Assembly: GCA_008692225.1 (NCBI GenBank)
Contig: VICG01000002.1
Location: 2,895,001-2,959,000 of the forward strand
Source of the DNA: Monilinia fructicola
Taxonomy: Eukaryota; Ascomycota; Leotiomycetes; Helotiales; Sclerotiniaceae
Reading direction: 5' to 3'
Length of the DNA: 64,000 nt
In this document: piece by piece, positions 50,622 to 62,396 of the stretch
Numbering within the stretch: the first letter of the stretch is position 1
Layout: each line of letters begins with the position of its first letter
The notes under the pieces: generated by a model
Told to the model about the DNA's origin: nothing
Databases searched by the model: none
The model's input: the letters and a program-made list of their open reading frames with translations, nothing else
Program-made: the position numbers and the translations under genes

Positions 50622-51990
50622 TTATACCATTTTCACCAGGGAGAATGCAATCTCAGTGTGCACATTTCGCTGAGCCGGACATGAGCAATGCCCTCCAGAA
50701 GATGGAACATATTTCCAACTGTATCTGAACCTGACTATTCTCACCGGATTAAACTTGGATGCATCTTCCCCCAAGATATATTTATCTTTGTGCATGTCAC
50801 CATACACCAGCTCGATTGGTCGCCTGGTCGTAGAGAAATAGGAACTTTTTAGAATTTTCCACTTCCGCGAGGGAGAATACAACCGGATGAACATGCCCTC
50901 CAAGTTCGATTGGCGGGATAGATCAGTTGAGGTGCTGTGTTCATGTGGGCTGAAGATCACAATGCGGGTTGGGGCACTATATCAACTTACTGTCATCGAT
51001 CACGACCCGCACATATTTCAGAGACTTGAGGAACACAAAAGTTAACTCTTATTCCGGCGCAGTAGCAGTCACTTCTTTTCTCGATCTCTCTCAACTTCAG
51101 GACTTCTGACAAGAAACAATTTACTGGGAACAACCGTCCCTACTAAATCTCTTGCCTCGGGAAAGATGTTCATGAAAATCTTGTCGCCTGGGCGATTTTT
51201 ATCCAACTCTTTGAGAGGAACATACTTATAGCCTTATGGCTCATCGATGGTATCGGGTGTGAGCAAGCCATTTCTTATCGGGACCAATGATCCATGAAAA
51301 TTAACTTGTCATGTGGTTCTTTTGCGTTCCTAGGAAACACTCATCAAAGACTTCAGAGAACTCTTGGACTTCAAGAGTTCGACAAATCTTGCAAGCCGAT
51401 GATTGACAAAATCAGGTGATTGAAGTGGGATACTTACTGTTGGGACGGGTGAGATAGAACCAGAAGACTTGCCGAAGCTGAACTTCATGGTACTATCCAA
51501 GCAAATCATTGAAGTGAAAGATTGAATATTGATTGTGGAACCAGCAAGGTGAATATCTTCGAGGGGGCGTTCAAAGTGAGTTTCCAATCCTGACAATCGA
51601 AACCTGCGATCGAATGAAGATGGGTCGAAGGAGCCCTCAAGATCTCTTCCGTAGATGTCAATCAGTGGTAAACGCACCGCCGCCTAGTAATGGTCCGCAA
51701 AGCGTGCGATTTATAGGTGTGTTCCCAAACTTATCAGCATGAACCACGGCGACAGTTTGCATCATTAAAAGGTCCATGGCCATTGCACCGAAAATCAGTT
51801 TGTGGAATGTCTTTCCATATTCGGAAAATAATTCGTCATCTAAAGCTAGGAATTTGCTGTCCTTGATATTCATCTTTTCCATAAAATGAGCCAGGTGTTT
51901 GTACTTGACAAAAAAGGACTATCCGGCTTTAGTTCTGGCGGATCAAGCAAGTAGCTTTGTTCATAACTTGTCAGCTGACGAAATTATTGT
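50622..51990 (-). pseudogene. Cytochrome P450 relic, CYP52-like
   Basis: CYP52-type P450s hydroxylate alkanes and fatty acids in the ER. Reading the minus strand through several frames, landmarks occur in the right order: FSEYGKTFHKLIFG near the N-terminus; GPLLGGGAFTTD (family form GPLLGDGIFTTDG) near 51660-51695; INIQSFTSMICLDSTMKFSFG (family: DLQ.LFF.LTLDSATEFLFG); an I-helix remnant, NIFPEARDLVG, where A-G-R-D-T-T is expected (about 51110-51190); LKSLKYVRVVID (about 50990-51041); and a heme-loop remnant, YVPSSGGHCSCPAQ, at about 50660-50700. The catalytic signatures are damaged by substitutions: the Phe and Arg of the heme loop (FxxGxRxCxG) and the Thr pair of the I-helix are lost. Stops and frame changes separate the segments. 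Because residues are lost, not only frames, this is a true relic, not just a sequencing artefact. The subfamily call is tentative. Confidence 0.75.
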
Positions 51991-53678
51991 GCTCGACAGA
52001 AACGGGGTATAGAATTGAATCACCCTTGTCTGACTGAAATTAAGAATTTTGAACGTTCTTTACCGTGGCCATCAAAATTGCAGATTCGAGTAGGAGAGGC
52101 ACAACCAACCAACTATTAGATTACCAGCTCACCTAGCTGAAGCTAGTGACGAAGAGTTGCCATCATTGGTTACTGGCTGCTCTACGCTTTCGACGATGAT
52201 AAGGATTCTTGGGAAATCGTTTGTTCAGTCTGCTAGTGCTTCTGAATGAAGGTGTCGATGATCCCGCCCCCCAAACGAATGATCTTTCCGAAATTTCTGT
52301 GAACACTCTTCATCTTGTAACCGAGTTCAAGACGCTCACATCTTCAGATGTAATCATTGATCTCTATTCCCGGCTCCTTCGATCAGCTTCTCAAGACAGC
52401 ATAATCACGCTCGAAAGCGAAATCCTGACCGCGAGTAAAAGGGATTGCTCTGGAGTTATAAAGTGTTTCTTAACGCTACGATCTTCTGTGAATCTCCGGA
52501 TTCATTGGGCGCAACCCAGATCGGTGAGTACTTGTGTACTGTGTCGTTGATTGAACAATATCCCCATCAATCGTAGCGAGAACATCGAGGAATCCTGTTC
52601 ATCGGTCTTTTCATCCCAGTCTGCTTTTGTATCTGCTGTACGAAGTCGGTGAGTAGTTCTACACTTTCGAACCCAAACCCACAGCCCATGAGACACCGGT
52701 ATTGCTTTGTATTCTGGAAGGTCCAATTGCTTGAGGTGCATCCGTCGAGGTGGTAAATAGCCGGGTATAGACGATGGCCGGGTTTTGCAAGATATTCTGA
52801 TGCGAGTTTCGGAGACCTGCCGTATTCGAAGCATTTTCTCCCAGGAGACCTCTAAGTGTCGAACGCAAACCTTCAGCTGGCATATTCGCAATTATACAAT
52901 CTGGTCACTGTTGACATGAGCAGCTCTTGCCGGGGATTTCGTATCGTGGTTTTTGTTCCCTCATGTTGGCGAAATGTGGTGCCATAAGGAGGAATCTATC
53001 GATTGATCCTTAAGGCTTCATCTTAACGGGAAGCGAAAGTCGTATTTTTTGCAATTGTGCCACCCACATCACAGTATATAGATCGCCAAAGTGTTAGCCA
53101 CTCTCCGCGTTTCACTATTAACCTTTACAAATTCATCTTAAGATGTACGTACATGTTGGACTAGCTAGACATCCTCCTCGTCAACAAACTGATAATTAGA
53201 CAGCCAACGATGTAATTTGGTAGTTAGACCTCTCTCTTGAAGTAAAAACAAAACTTGACAACTTCAAAGGTCTCCCAACCAAGAACTTGGAAACAACCTC
53301 GCTTGAAATGGGATTGACAGCTAGTATGAATGATGGAGGATGATCACCGGAGTATGTGGGATAATGGTTACAGATACATGCTTAAAGTCAATAAAGATAT
53401 TCGCACATTATTATCCAGAATTTTCAGACCATACAGCATTTCAATCAACTTCCTCCCAGTCTCTCTCATCAGCTATTCAATCTCGCAATTTCAATCCAAT
53501 ACTTCGGGCCACTATTCTCCATCTGGCATTCTATGTGGGTCTTTTTAGGTAACTTTGCGGCACAGTTTTGTTCAAATACTACTAAATCTGAAATTGTTGA
53601 CCTTTTGTCGATATTTAACTTCAATCATTCATTCATTCATTCATTTTGTCTCAACACATCTAATCGAGTTCTCATCGC
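51991..53678. other. Region between the P450 relic and the next gene
   Basis: Contains the weak spliced frame listed at 52209-52770. Otherwise it is AT-leaning DNA with short frames in several phases; (CATT)n lies near 53626-53645. Confidence 0.45.
52209..52770 (+). CDS. Unassigned, possibly spliced frame (weak)
   Basis: An open frame from 52209 can be extended across two plausible introns, about 52525-52578 (GTGAGT...TAG) and about 52650-52684 (GTGAGT...CAG), to a stop near 52756. The middle exon would encode a hydrophobic, cysteine-rich segment (GILFIGLFIPVCFCICC). I do not recognise the protein, and no start is secure. It may be a fragment of a decayed gene next to the P450 relic. Confidence 0.2.
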
Positions 53679-55285
53679 TTGTTTTTAATTATACGGTCTC
53701 CATCATTTACTACCGCAATTTTTACCCTCACTTTATTCCCTAGCTCTGGATTTGCCTTACCACCTGCAGATCAAACATCATCTACGTATTCTGTGACTAA
53801 TCACGTCACTCGAGATTCAATTGATACCTATGAAAGGCCCAGCACGATTGACACGGATATCAGTGCGACCAACCAGATATGAATTTCCAACAACCACGAA
53901 GAACCACTTCCCGCCATTCTTCTTGTGCGATCCCTACCCTACTCTCACAACATTACACTCCCCGTCTCAACATTTCTTGACGTTATCGAGAATCCAGATT
54001 TGACCATTGAGACCACACAGGTCTGTCCTGGGGACAAAAAATCTTATGCGATTTATCTTCAAGGGCCCAGATTGTATGGTTACCGATCCATCGCCACATA
54101 TGTTACCACATATTCAATGGGCAAACAACCCACCTTTTTGGGATCAACGCAGGCTACCATATTATCCATCTCATTCGCTTACTGTTCCAGCAAAGTGGTC
54201 TCTCATACTCATATGTCCCATCTCCCGACGAGAAGCATTGTTGAGCCTCAGAGCCATACGGTCGTCAGATTGTCGCCCCCCATCGCATGAGATATTTCAT
54301 ATTTCCAATTCTCGATCCTAAGGAGGCACTCTTCATGTTGGATGGTTCCATGCCAGGTACTCGAGTCCCTCAAGCAAATCAGATCCCCGAGTAGACCTGT
54401 CTTTGGTCGTCTTCTCCCGAAGCCGCTGCTAGGATTCGTTTGCTCAGCATGCCTGAATGTCCTCCCGGCAAAGCGCCTTACTTAATGTTGTACACACAGC
54501 GAGAATGCAAAGGCGAATCTACGATTTCCGACTGGCCTGAGCCAGAAACGAGACTTTTTGAAGATGCGGGAGTGGAAGAGTGGTCCCTTTTCTCCTCTTG
54601 TTCTCGCGGGGGAGAAGAACACGTGAGGACGGGACCAGTGGAAGAGTTGATGATAAAGGGCGGGAGACATCCCGTCGACAACTCTACGCAGCCATCCGAT
54701 GCAGACGAGATACCCGAAAGACTCCCTAGTCGGGAAAACGCAACACTCGCCCTCACATCCACGCTCACTCCCCAGATCTTCCACATTCCCCTCTTAACCT
54801 GTCCCACGTCCTCCTCCTCTTCTTCGTCCTCCTCCCCCACCTCTTCCTACAACGTTTCTTCACTCCTCCGCACTGTCGCCCCACCTATCTGTCCGCCGAA
54901 CCAAACCTCCCACACGGCACTCTATGCAGAAGGAGGATGTAATTCCATCCGACGTATGATGATTCGTCCAAAAAGCTACCCATTTTATAGACCGCTTTTC
55001 GGTTTCGCGCCGTGGCTCAAGACGTGGTCATTGGGTTTCTTCTGCATTCCCGATGGCGCGACTCTTTCTTTCTCGGCGAAATGGGACAAGATCATGGAGT
55101 TGGTTGTTGAGAGGGAGGATGGGATGGGGCTAGTCATTCAGAGGCAAGGGAGAGAGATTGCTGGGACAACGGTGCAGCTTGTATCTAAATCTGAGTCTGA
55201 GCCTAACTCTACGCCGTCGTTCGGGCAGATCCCAGCTCAAACGCCACTGCGAGAGGAGGACGAGAGATCGGATAAAAACGTATGA
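53679..55285 (+). CDS. Unrecognised, probably secreted protein gene with broken frame
   Basis: The downstream part is the solid piece: a frame with an ATG at 54449 runs to 55285. It is Cys-containing and Ser/Thr/Pro-rich, with sequons, a Ser run at about residues 120-135, and segments that look like folded protein (PKSYPFYRPLFGFAPWLKTW and SLGFFCIPDGATLSFSAKWD). Upstream, protein-like sequence is spread over other frames: a hydrophobic leader resembling a signal peptide (FTTAIFTLTLFPSSGFALP, about 53700-53760), then ITLPVSTFLDVIENPDLTIE and CPGDKKSYAIYLQG in the same phase after a TGA at 53880, then ALFMLDGSMPG in the phase of the downstream frame but separated from it by a TAG near 54393 (possibly a ~40-bp intron). 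I infer one gene of perhaps 450-500 residues with one or two introns and one or more indels. No family is recognised; function unknown. Confidence 0.45.
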
Positions 55286-55589
55286 GACACGAGCCAGACC
55301 AAATGTAATGGAAAATAGTAATAGTGATATACACGAGTGCATCATGCTTCGTCGCAGACGCATCTCTAAATCGTACGGCGACTCGGAACGCACTACTTTC
55401 CTACCATTCAAAGCCAAACGTCTCAATCACGCTCATCCAACAAAAGCCAAGCTCGTCTTACCCTCACGCCACATAAATCCTACAGAGGAGATTCTCCTGC
55501 CATCGAGCATCGACGCAGTATCGCGACGTCCCTGAGACAGTAAGTGAGATTCGGATCCCAAGATATCCCCGGCGAGGAAGCCGGACACG

Positions 55590-55592
<3 letters not shown>

Positions 55593-55638
<46 letters not shown>
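55593..55638. repeat. (GA)n microsatellite
   Basis: About 23 uninterrupted GA units on the plus strand. Confidence 0.95.
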
Positions 55639-55639
<1 letters not shown>

Positions 55640-56020
55640 GATCCAAGCCGCGCCGGGCCGAGCTGCGATCAAGATGCAAAACAAGATGCACCTTGGAAGA
55701 CGCAAACTCTTGGCATCCATCCATCCATCCATCCATCCATCCTTGACGTGCGCATGCTCTGTGTTGAACTACGGACTCATGCTCTGGAGAACAGAAGCGG
55801 TCAGATGCCGCAAATCACACATCACACATCACGCAGCGCAGCGCAACAGCTTGGAACGCGCCATCACGAGCCCGGTCGCAAAAGTGAATGCCGCTCGATG
55901 CGGCTTCCTCATTCCACCTCTCTCAATACAGTCAGCACCTCGCTGGATTGTACGTACCGATCTCCCGATTCAAGATTCCTCCCCGTATCTCCTCCTCTTT
56001 CCATCTCTCAAGTTGTAATG

Positions 56021-56021
<1 letters not shown>

Positions 56022-56087
<66 letters not shown>
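56022..56087. repeat. (CT)n microsatellite
   Basis: About 32 uninterrupted CT units, complementary to the GA run about 385 bp upstream. It lies some 420 bp beyond the 3' end of the thioredoxin reductase gene. Confidence 0.95.
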
Positions 56088-56092
<5 letters not shown>

Positions 56093-56508
56093 CCCACCCC
56101 ACACCACCCCACCCACCATCCCATCACATCCCCAACCTACCCTCCCTCTACTCCCCAATGAGTTGTAAGATAAATATCTTCTATATGAAAGGTCACGACA
56201 ACTGAAATCTTTGTTGTTTCTTTCTTTCTTTATTTCTTTCTTTCTTCCTCTAAAAATAAGCAATGTAAGATTATGATATAAACAAACAAGGCAACAAAAA
56301 AAGACACCAAGATCTAACAAACGGAATGAATGTAAATTTTGATGTTTATTGTTATTGTATCTTTCTCTCTTTATTTATTCATTTATTTCTTTCTTTCTGT
56401 CTCTCTTTCTATACACATTCAACAATGAGAATACCCATGCAAGGACTCCATCTATCCCATCTACTATGCCATGTGCAAAACATATGAAATCAAATCGACA
56501 CGGAAAAT

Positions 56509-57838
56509 CTAAAGTAATGGGTTAGATTTATACTCAGGGACAACAACATTGCTACCCTTTTCAGCGTTAACCTTCTCCAAATCATTCTCGGCATCCTCTT
56601 GTTCAGCGAGGAACTTTTCTGCCTCAAGAGCGGCTATACATCCAGATCCTAGTGATATAATTAGCATCCTTCAAAAAGTTACATGTCATAGAGGTATAAC
56701 ATACCGGCACTAGTAATAGCCTGGCGATATCTCTTGTCCTGAACATCACCAGCGGCGAAAACTCCCTCCACATTTGTGTAACTGGTTCCAGGCTTGGTGA
56801 CAATGTATCCCTCAGAATCCGTCTCGATTTGTTCCTTGAATAATGCGGTAGCTGGATCATGTCCGATGGCATAGAACAATCCATTTGCCTCGACCTTCTC
56901 TTCCTCGCCAGTAGTGACGTTCTTGAAAACCATGTGTGTCATCAATCCACTCTCATCACCAGTAATTTCACCACCCACGGTGTTGAATCTGACGGTAACT
57001 TTTTTGTTGGCAAGCAATCTCTTAGCCATCGTTTTCGACGCACGGAGGTGATCTTTTCGGACCAAAACCGTAACGTGGGATCCGTATTTTGTGAGGAACA
57101 TGGCTTCTTCGGCAGCACTATCTCCACCACCAATCACTACCAATGGCTTATTTCTGAAAATTGGCACGGCCCCATCACACACCGCACAGGCGGAAATACC
57201 ATTTTGCCAGTATTTCTCCTCTCCTGGAAGACCGAGTCTGCGAGCTGATGCACCAGTAGCGATGATAACAGAGTCGGCAGTGTGTGCTGTCTTGTCATCC
57301 CATTCGGTCCAATATGTGAAAGGACGCTTGGAGAGGTCGACTTTGGCGATGGTTTCAGTGATGATTTCAGTACCAAATCGTTCGGATTGTGCGCGCATGT
57401 TATCCTTTGCACGGTCTATTAGCAACTGAAATGCCCGATGTATTCAGGCAGATGTAGATCATACTCACCATTAGCTCTTGTCCGCCAATTCCCTTGGGGA
57501 AGCCCGGGAAGTTCTCCACATCAGTAGTGGTGGTCAATTGACCACCAGCAGCAATTCCATTTGCCAAAAAACCCTCATATAGAACAGCTAAACAGAAATG
57601 TCCATCAGCCTCTTTCTTGCTTCGCAACTTCCAATTCCTAGAAGATAGACTTACGCTTCAACTCGGCACGCGCAAGATAGACGGCAGCAGTATGAGCCGC
57701 AGGGCCGGAACCAATAACTATACACCAAAATTAGTATACATTTGCAGATAGCAATTCTCCATCCATTATCCTCCATCCAACCCTCTCCCTCTCCCACCAC
57801 GCCAAAGGGCAATACTCACTAACAACCTTGCTATGCAT
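56509..57838 (-). CDS. TRR1: Thioredoxin reductase (NADPH), low-molecular-weight fungal type
   Basis: Flavoenzyme that passes electrons from NADPH through FAD and a Cys pair to thioredoxin. Exons: 57838-57820, 57717-57655, 57587-57469, 57425-56705 and 56648-56509; introns of 43-102 bp, all GT-AG. Product about 353 residues with no indel needed. Landmarks: [18 protein letters not shown] (FAD-binding fold), [27 protein letters not shown], the redox-active CAVC at residues 147-150, [13 protein letters not shown] (NADPH site), [10 protein letters not shown] and the C-terminal SNPLL extension typical of filamentous-fungal enzymes. The start at MHSKVV is the only in-frame ATG before the FAD motif. 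Upstream the frame remains open for about 55 codons with a Ser/Ala/Arg-rich sequence resembling a mitochondrial presequence but lacking an ATG, so an organellar isoform starting upstream is possible. Cytosolic by default. Confidence 0.95.
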
Positions 57839-58378
57839 CTTTCTCTCTCTGTTCGCACCCAAAAGACCCGAAGTATTACTCTTGACCGTGTTCTTCTGTT
57901 GGAAACAAGCAGCAGCAGCAACCGAAACACCCGAACCGCTAGCCCGCAAAGAACGTTTAAGAGTTGAAAAAAACAGTTTGTCGATCTCGAGACGAAGGAA
58001 GCCCCTCTTTTTGAATTTTTCCCCTTGTGCCGAATGTAAATCTTAACCGCAACGATCCTTCCGTGTTATGAAGATGAGATTGTTCGGTCTGTAGAATTCT
58101 TTTGCGAAGTTTACTTGAAGGAAAGGTTCGCGATGTGGGTTGTTTGTTTCTTGGCCAGGTATTTATGAGAGGGTGTTTTTTGTGGTTTTGGTAGGGGAAA
58201 CTCGAAGATTCGTTTGTGCTGCTTGATTTCAAATGTTGTTCTCGTTCCCCCGCCAAAAATGTCATTGACAAAGCCTTGAGGGATCTGGACCGCACATGAT
58301 GGCCAATATCAGTAAGCAGAGCAAAGAGTCGTGCTAGGGAGTTTAATTATATTTTAATAGAAAGGAAATAGTCAAACT

Positions 58379-58520
58379 TTATTATTATATTATTATATTA
58401 TTATATTATTATATTATTATATTATTATATTATTATATATTATATTATTATATCATTATATTATTATATTATTATATTATTATATCATTATATCATTATA
58501 TCATTATAAATAATAATAAT
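58379..58520. repeat. (TTATTATA)n-type AT microsatellite
   Basis: About 16 units of a 7-8 bp AT motif with occasional C interruptions (ATCATTAT) toward the 3' end. Confidence 0.9.
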
Positions 58521-59283
58521 AGAGAATATATTAAATCTAATCTAATATTAAGAACAATATATAATAAATAGAAAAAAGTAGATAGTAATAATTAAATCAT
58601 CTAATGTTTAAAACTTCTTAATTAATCTTATAATAAGATAATTACTTATAGTCTACTCGAGTAGATATTATGAGATCTAATCTGATTAGATAACAACTGG
58701 ATTCTAGATTGTAATCTTCTAATAAACTTCTCATCTCATCTCATCTTACCTTACTTACCCTTACCTCCCTCCCTAGCTAATAGATTCTCGATTCTAGATT
58801 CTAGATGCCAAATCTCAAATCTCAAATCAGTAGATCCAATCTATTGATATAGAAAGTCCAAATACATATCTACCCAGATAACCCAGGTAAGCTAGGTAAC
58901 AATTCCCCAAGTATCATCATCATCATCATCCTATTTCATCTCGACTCAACTCATCCAATACACTTACCTAGTACTTACCCAAGTATAAACTATGCCTAGG
59001 TACCTCACCCTCCCAACACACCGAACACAATCCGCAGAAAATCTTAAAATCCTTCTAGTATCCATCCACCTATCTCCCTTCCTCCATCCATCTCCCTTTT
59101 TGTAATACATATATACATATATACAAAGAGTAATACCATACCTAGGTATTCTCAATCCTTACTTCCAGACATTAGCCATCAGCCATCAATTATCAGTCAA
59201 CAGATACCAGATACCAGATACCAGATACCAGATACAAAACATCAAGAACATCCATTCCTTATATCGATTGCTTAACAGATTAA

Positions 59284-59357
59284 CAATGTCCAATGTCCAA
59301 TTTCCAATTTCCAATTTCCAATGTCCAATGTCCAATGTCCAATGTCCAATGTCCAAT
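59284..59357. repeat. (AATGTCC)n 7-bp tandem repeat
   Basis: About ten units of CCAATGT, three of them changed to CCAATTT in the middle. Confidence 0.9.
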
Positions 59358-59420
59358 TACGACCATTCCATTCATGACTATCCATCGTATCCATCGTATC
59401 CATACATCTACAAGGTAGAC

Positions 59421-59463
59421 AGAGGATAGAGGATAGAGGATAGAGGATAGAGGATAGAGGATA
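59421..59463. repeat. (GAGGATA)n 7-bp tandem repeat
   Basis: About six units of AGAGGAT, some 65 bp after the other 7-bp repeat. Confidence 0.9.
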
Positions 59464-59758
59464 AACATTCCTACTGAATCAAGTATTTCGCTTCGAATCC
59501 CTCCAACTATACCTCGGTAACCTTATTCATCCATCCATCCATCCATCCATCCCTTCCTTCTTCTTCAATCTGCTGCTTAAGCGATGTAAAGGTTGGGTGG
59601 GTGTATGGTGTGCATGCAGACAGAGCTAAATTCGGATCGTTTTGCAATTTCCAGGGCCTTTGTGTAGGGAACATTGGTCAAAGGCGTCATGAGAGAAGAT
59701 ATTGATATTATTCTCGGACTGATTTTATTCTAAAGCCCATCCATCAACTGGTCATCTA

Positions 59759-62396
59759 TTACTTGGTATAATCATCTACACTCCCATCTCTTTTGGCCCC
59801 AAACCTTCCCCCTATATTCATCCCACCAAACCCTGTGATATCTCTCCTGAAGAACTTTCCAATACTCTTCAGATTTCCTTCAACGGCTGCCTTGGCATCC
59901 TCGCCCAAAGGACTTACCCCTCTATCGCTCACCCCGCCAGTTCCCATGCTATCCCTTGCTGCACTAAATAGCTTCTCTCCAAACCCAGTAGGATCGAATC
60001 GTGTCTGCAATCCTGGCATACCACTAGGTGCTCCAATTCCGAGACCTGTACTTCCAAGCCCCGCAACATTCATAAGTGGCGTGAGGAGAGGTGAATTTTG
60101 TACCAGGTGATTGTTAGCTTTACCATCCCGATGCATACCAAACATTTCAACCAATGCAGTTTGATCTTGCTTTCTGACACCCTTCAGTTCCAGAATTTTT
60201 CGGAAGTTTGTATCGCTACGATCGGCAATGTGAATAAGGTATGCTTGAACCAATCCCTCTGGCGGTGAAGGCCGAACCTGTAGCGTCTTCAGGAGCGGGT
60301 CCAGACGGGCCATTATATTGTTCACCCGTTTTTGAAATGCCGTATTTGCAGTGGCTGATGAGGGAGTGGGGGAATGGGTGAGTAAAGTTGTCAATCCTTT
60401 GGTTAAGACATATTTATCCAGTAACATCTGAACAGTAGGTTAGAAAGGATGCAATAAAAGTGGGGACCGTGTGCTTGAAGAATTATACATACCTGTTCGG
60501 CGCCTACCTCGGATACAGGCCGACATTGAACGATGTTGGCAATATAAGTATTTGCCAAATGCTCGACAACGTTGTCACAAAATGCACGCGCATATTGCTG
60601 TTTCCCCACCAAGGGTAGGATTTCTCCAGCTTGATCGTTTGACATGTTTCAGTAACTCTGCCACGAAACTGCTTTGATCTCCCACGCTTTTCCATTTTGC
60701 TCCAATTCGTATTCTTCATCTCACGCCATGGTCCCTCACAATCAAGTTCAACTCTATTTACCAGCGATAAAACTGCTGCGCTGGCAACACCCATAAATGC
60801 ATCAGATTGTGACGATAAATCCACTTTTGTTGCCAAGTCACTGTCGATTCTCTTTTTCAAATTATCTTCCAATTGTTGAGTGTTTTGTGTGCCAATAATC
60901 TGCTGTATTAAGAACAAGGATAGTGTGTTCAAGACTGGGGCCTCCTGCTCCTTGTAGGAAAAATAGTAGAACCTGTTGGGCGTATTGATCAAGGTATTTA
61001 GCTAGGATCTTTGAGAAGTCAAGAAGTCGTTCAGACGTTGAAAGCTTGGCGCATTGAGCCAGGGATGTCTTGTAGAAGTGAAAAAGTTCGATCGATGAAG
61101 GAATCACAGCCTGTGGAGAGAATTCTTCATCGGCTGCTAACAATGGTTGGATGCGGTACTTGGGTATCATCGTGGCGAGTTGTTTGTCTTGTGAATCAAC
61201 CCAGAGGCTGAGATAGGGTTCGAAGGCCTCAGAGATAGACCCATGAAAGGTAAGAGGTTTATCTTCGAGGGAGCTGAGAGTATCAATACTTGCTCTTGTC
61301 CCTGCAGCGAATCTCTTCTCGAGACTTTGCTCAAAATCCATCGTCTCCTGAAGACAGCTCAAAAGCAAATTGACGTCTATCCTTCCCCCATCTGTTCGTC
61401 GCATGCTTCGCTCCAGGATACCTTTGAAATCATCCCTCGTACCTTCGCAAAAGGCATTCGCCAGGACCTCGTTCACTCTCCAGCCAGTAGGAAATATCCC
61501 TGCGTGCTCATCCTCAAATGTCTTCAACATTCTCCGGAACCAGCTGTATCTTCTGCCAATATTATCCAAGCTCCCAGCTTCGTCATTTCCCCTGAAAACC
61601 TGCCTGTATTCCCTCAATTGCGTATTGACATACCACGTCACCAATCTTGCTCGAGCGTTATCTCCCAATGCATCCATCACCAGACATGACTCTGCCAACA
61701 CTGCTTTCTTACCCCCCACCTCCCCTTTGGCAAATGCCATCTCAAAGTCCTCGCAAACTTGTTCCAATAACTCCCTCTGTAGCTCTGAAACGCCCCTACT
61801 TAAGGTCGCAATCTGATCTATACTCCTGTAACTATTGAAATGCTTCATGAGCTGCAGTACAGCCTGTAGCAAGCTTGCACATTCTCGGTATTGTCTCGTT
61901 TTCGCCAGACCTCTGAGTTGTTCGTATGCAGTAGTAAGCATCTGTAACCGTTTCAGAGCCGTCATGCTCAGGGTTAAGTTCTTCTTGGTGCCATCCAATC
62001 TCTTGATATCTGCGGTCATCGAGGTGATCGTTTGCTCTGTCTGTATGGCCCGCGTTCGTACAGATTCGATCTTCCGAAATAGATCTGCCAGTTCCGACTT
62101 TGCAGACTGCATGCGCTTGAGTGAGGAATCGTCATTGTATGCTTGAAGGGCCACGAGATTGGTGATGTTGCTGGACAACTCATCCTGATGAGTCTGCAAT
62201 GCAAACGCCGTTTGATTTATAGAGGTTAAAGTCGAAGGATGTGAAAATATGGTGTTCAAGTGGTCAATAGGGTCATAATCGGCTGCGGGGGTGAGCGCTA
62301 TCAGTGGGGATCATTGACTATGGTGTGGAAGTGAAGTTCGATTCGATTTGGAGACTTACATGCATCCAGTGATGAAGGTATTGATACACCATTCAT
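59759..62396 (-). CDS. VPS53: VPS53, GARP tethering complex subunit
   Basis: VPS53 is a core subunit of the GARP complex, which tethers endosome-derived vesicles at the trans-Golgi. Exons: 62396-62360, 62282-60493 and 60427-59759. The N-terminus carries the family signature YDPIDHLNTIFSHPSTL, then a coiled-coil region with DIKRLDGTKKNLTLSMTALK and LQMLTTAYEQLRGLAKTRQY, then SYRSIDQIATLS and GSLDNIGRRYSWFRRMLKTF. The C-terminal half includes RAFCDNVVEHL, IVQCRPVSEVGAEQ and LKTLQVRPSPPEGLVQAYLIHIADRS-type sequence, followed by a Gly-rich tail seen in filamentous fungi. Three single extra A's break exon 2: near 60874 (AAAA), 60693 (AAAA) and 60633 (AAA). Removing them gives 830 residues and a length divisible by three. 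An essential-type trafficking gene with three independent run-length indels argues for sequence error over decay. Confidence 0.95.

Larger units (their letters stand above)
55286..56508. other. Intergenic low-complexity region
   Basis: Holds the GA and CT runs, a (CATC)n stretch near 55717-55742, C/T-rich CACCC repeats at 56088-56155 and TTTC repeats near 56220-56245. Frames such as 55544-56161 exist only because dinucleotide runs lack stops. Confidence 0.6.
57839..59758. other. Intergenic region between TRR1 and VPS53
   Basis: The first ~450 bp are the TRR1 upstream region, including a possible N-terminal extension. The rest holds the AT microsatellite at 58379-58520 and tandem short repeats at 59205-59235 (CAGATAC), 59284-59357 and 59421-59463. 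No gene supported. Confidence 0.6.

Noticed and set aside
55544..56205. Frames of 105-205 codons spanning the GA and CT runs
   Set aside because: Dinucleotide runs are open in all frames; the flanking sequence has no coding character.
60862..62259. Annotation as a COG6 (COG complex) subunit
   Set aside because: First impression only; the N-terminal DPIDHLNTIFSHPSTL and LTLSMTALKRLQMLTTAYEQL segments are VPS53 signatures.
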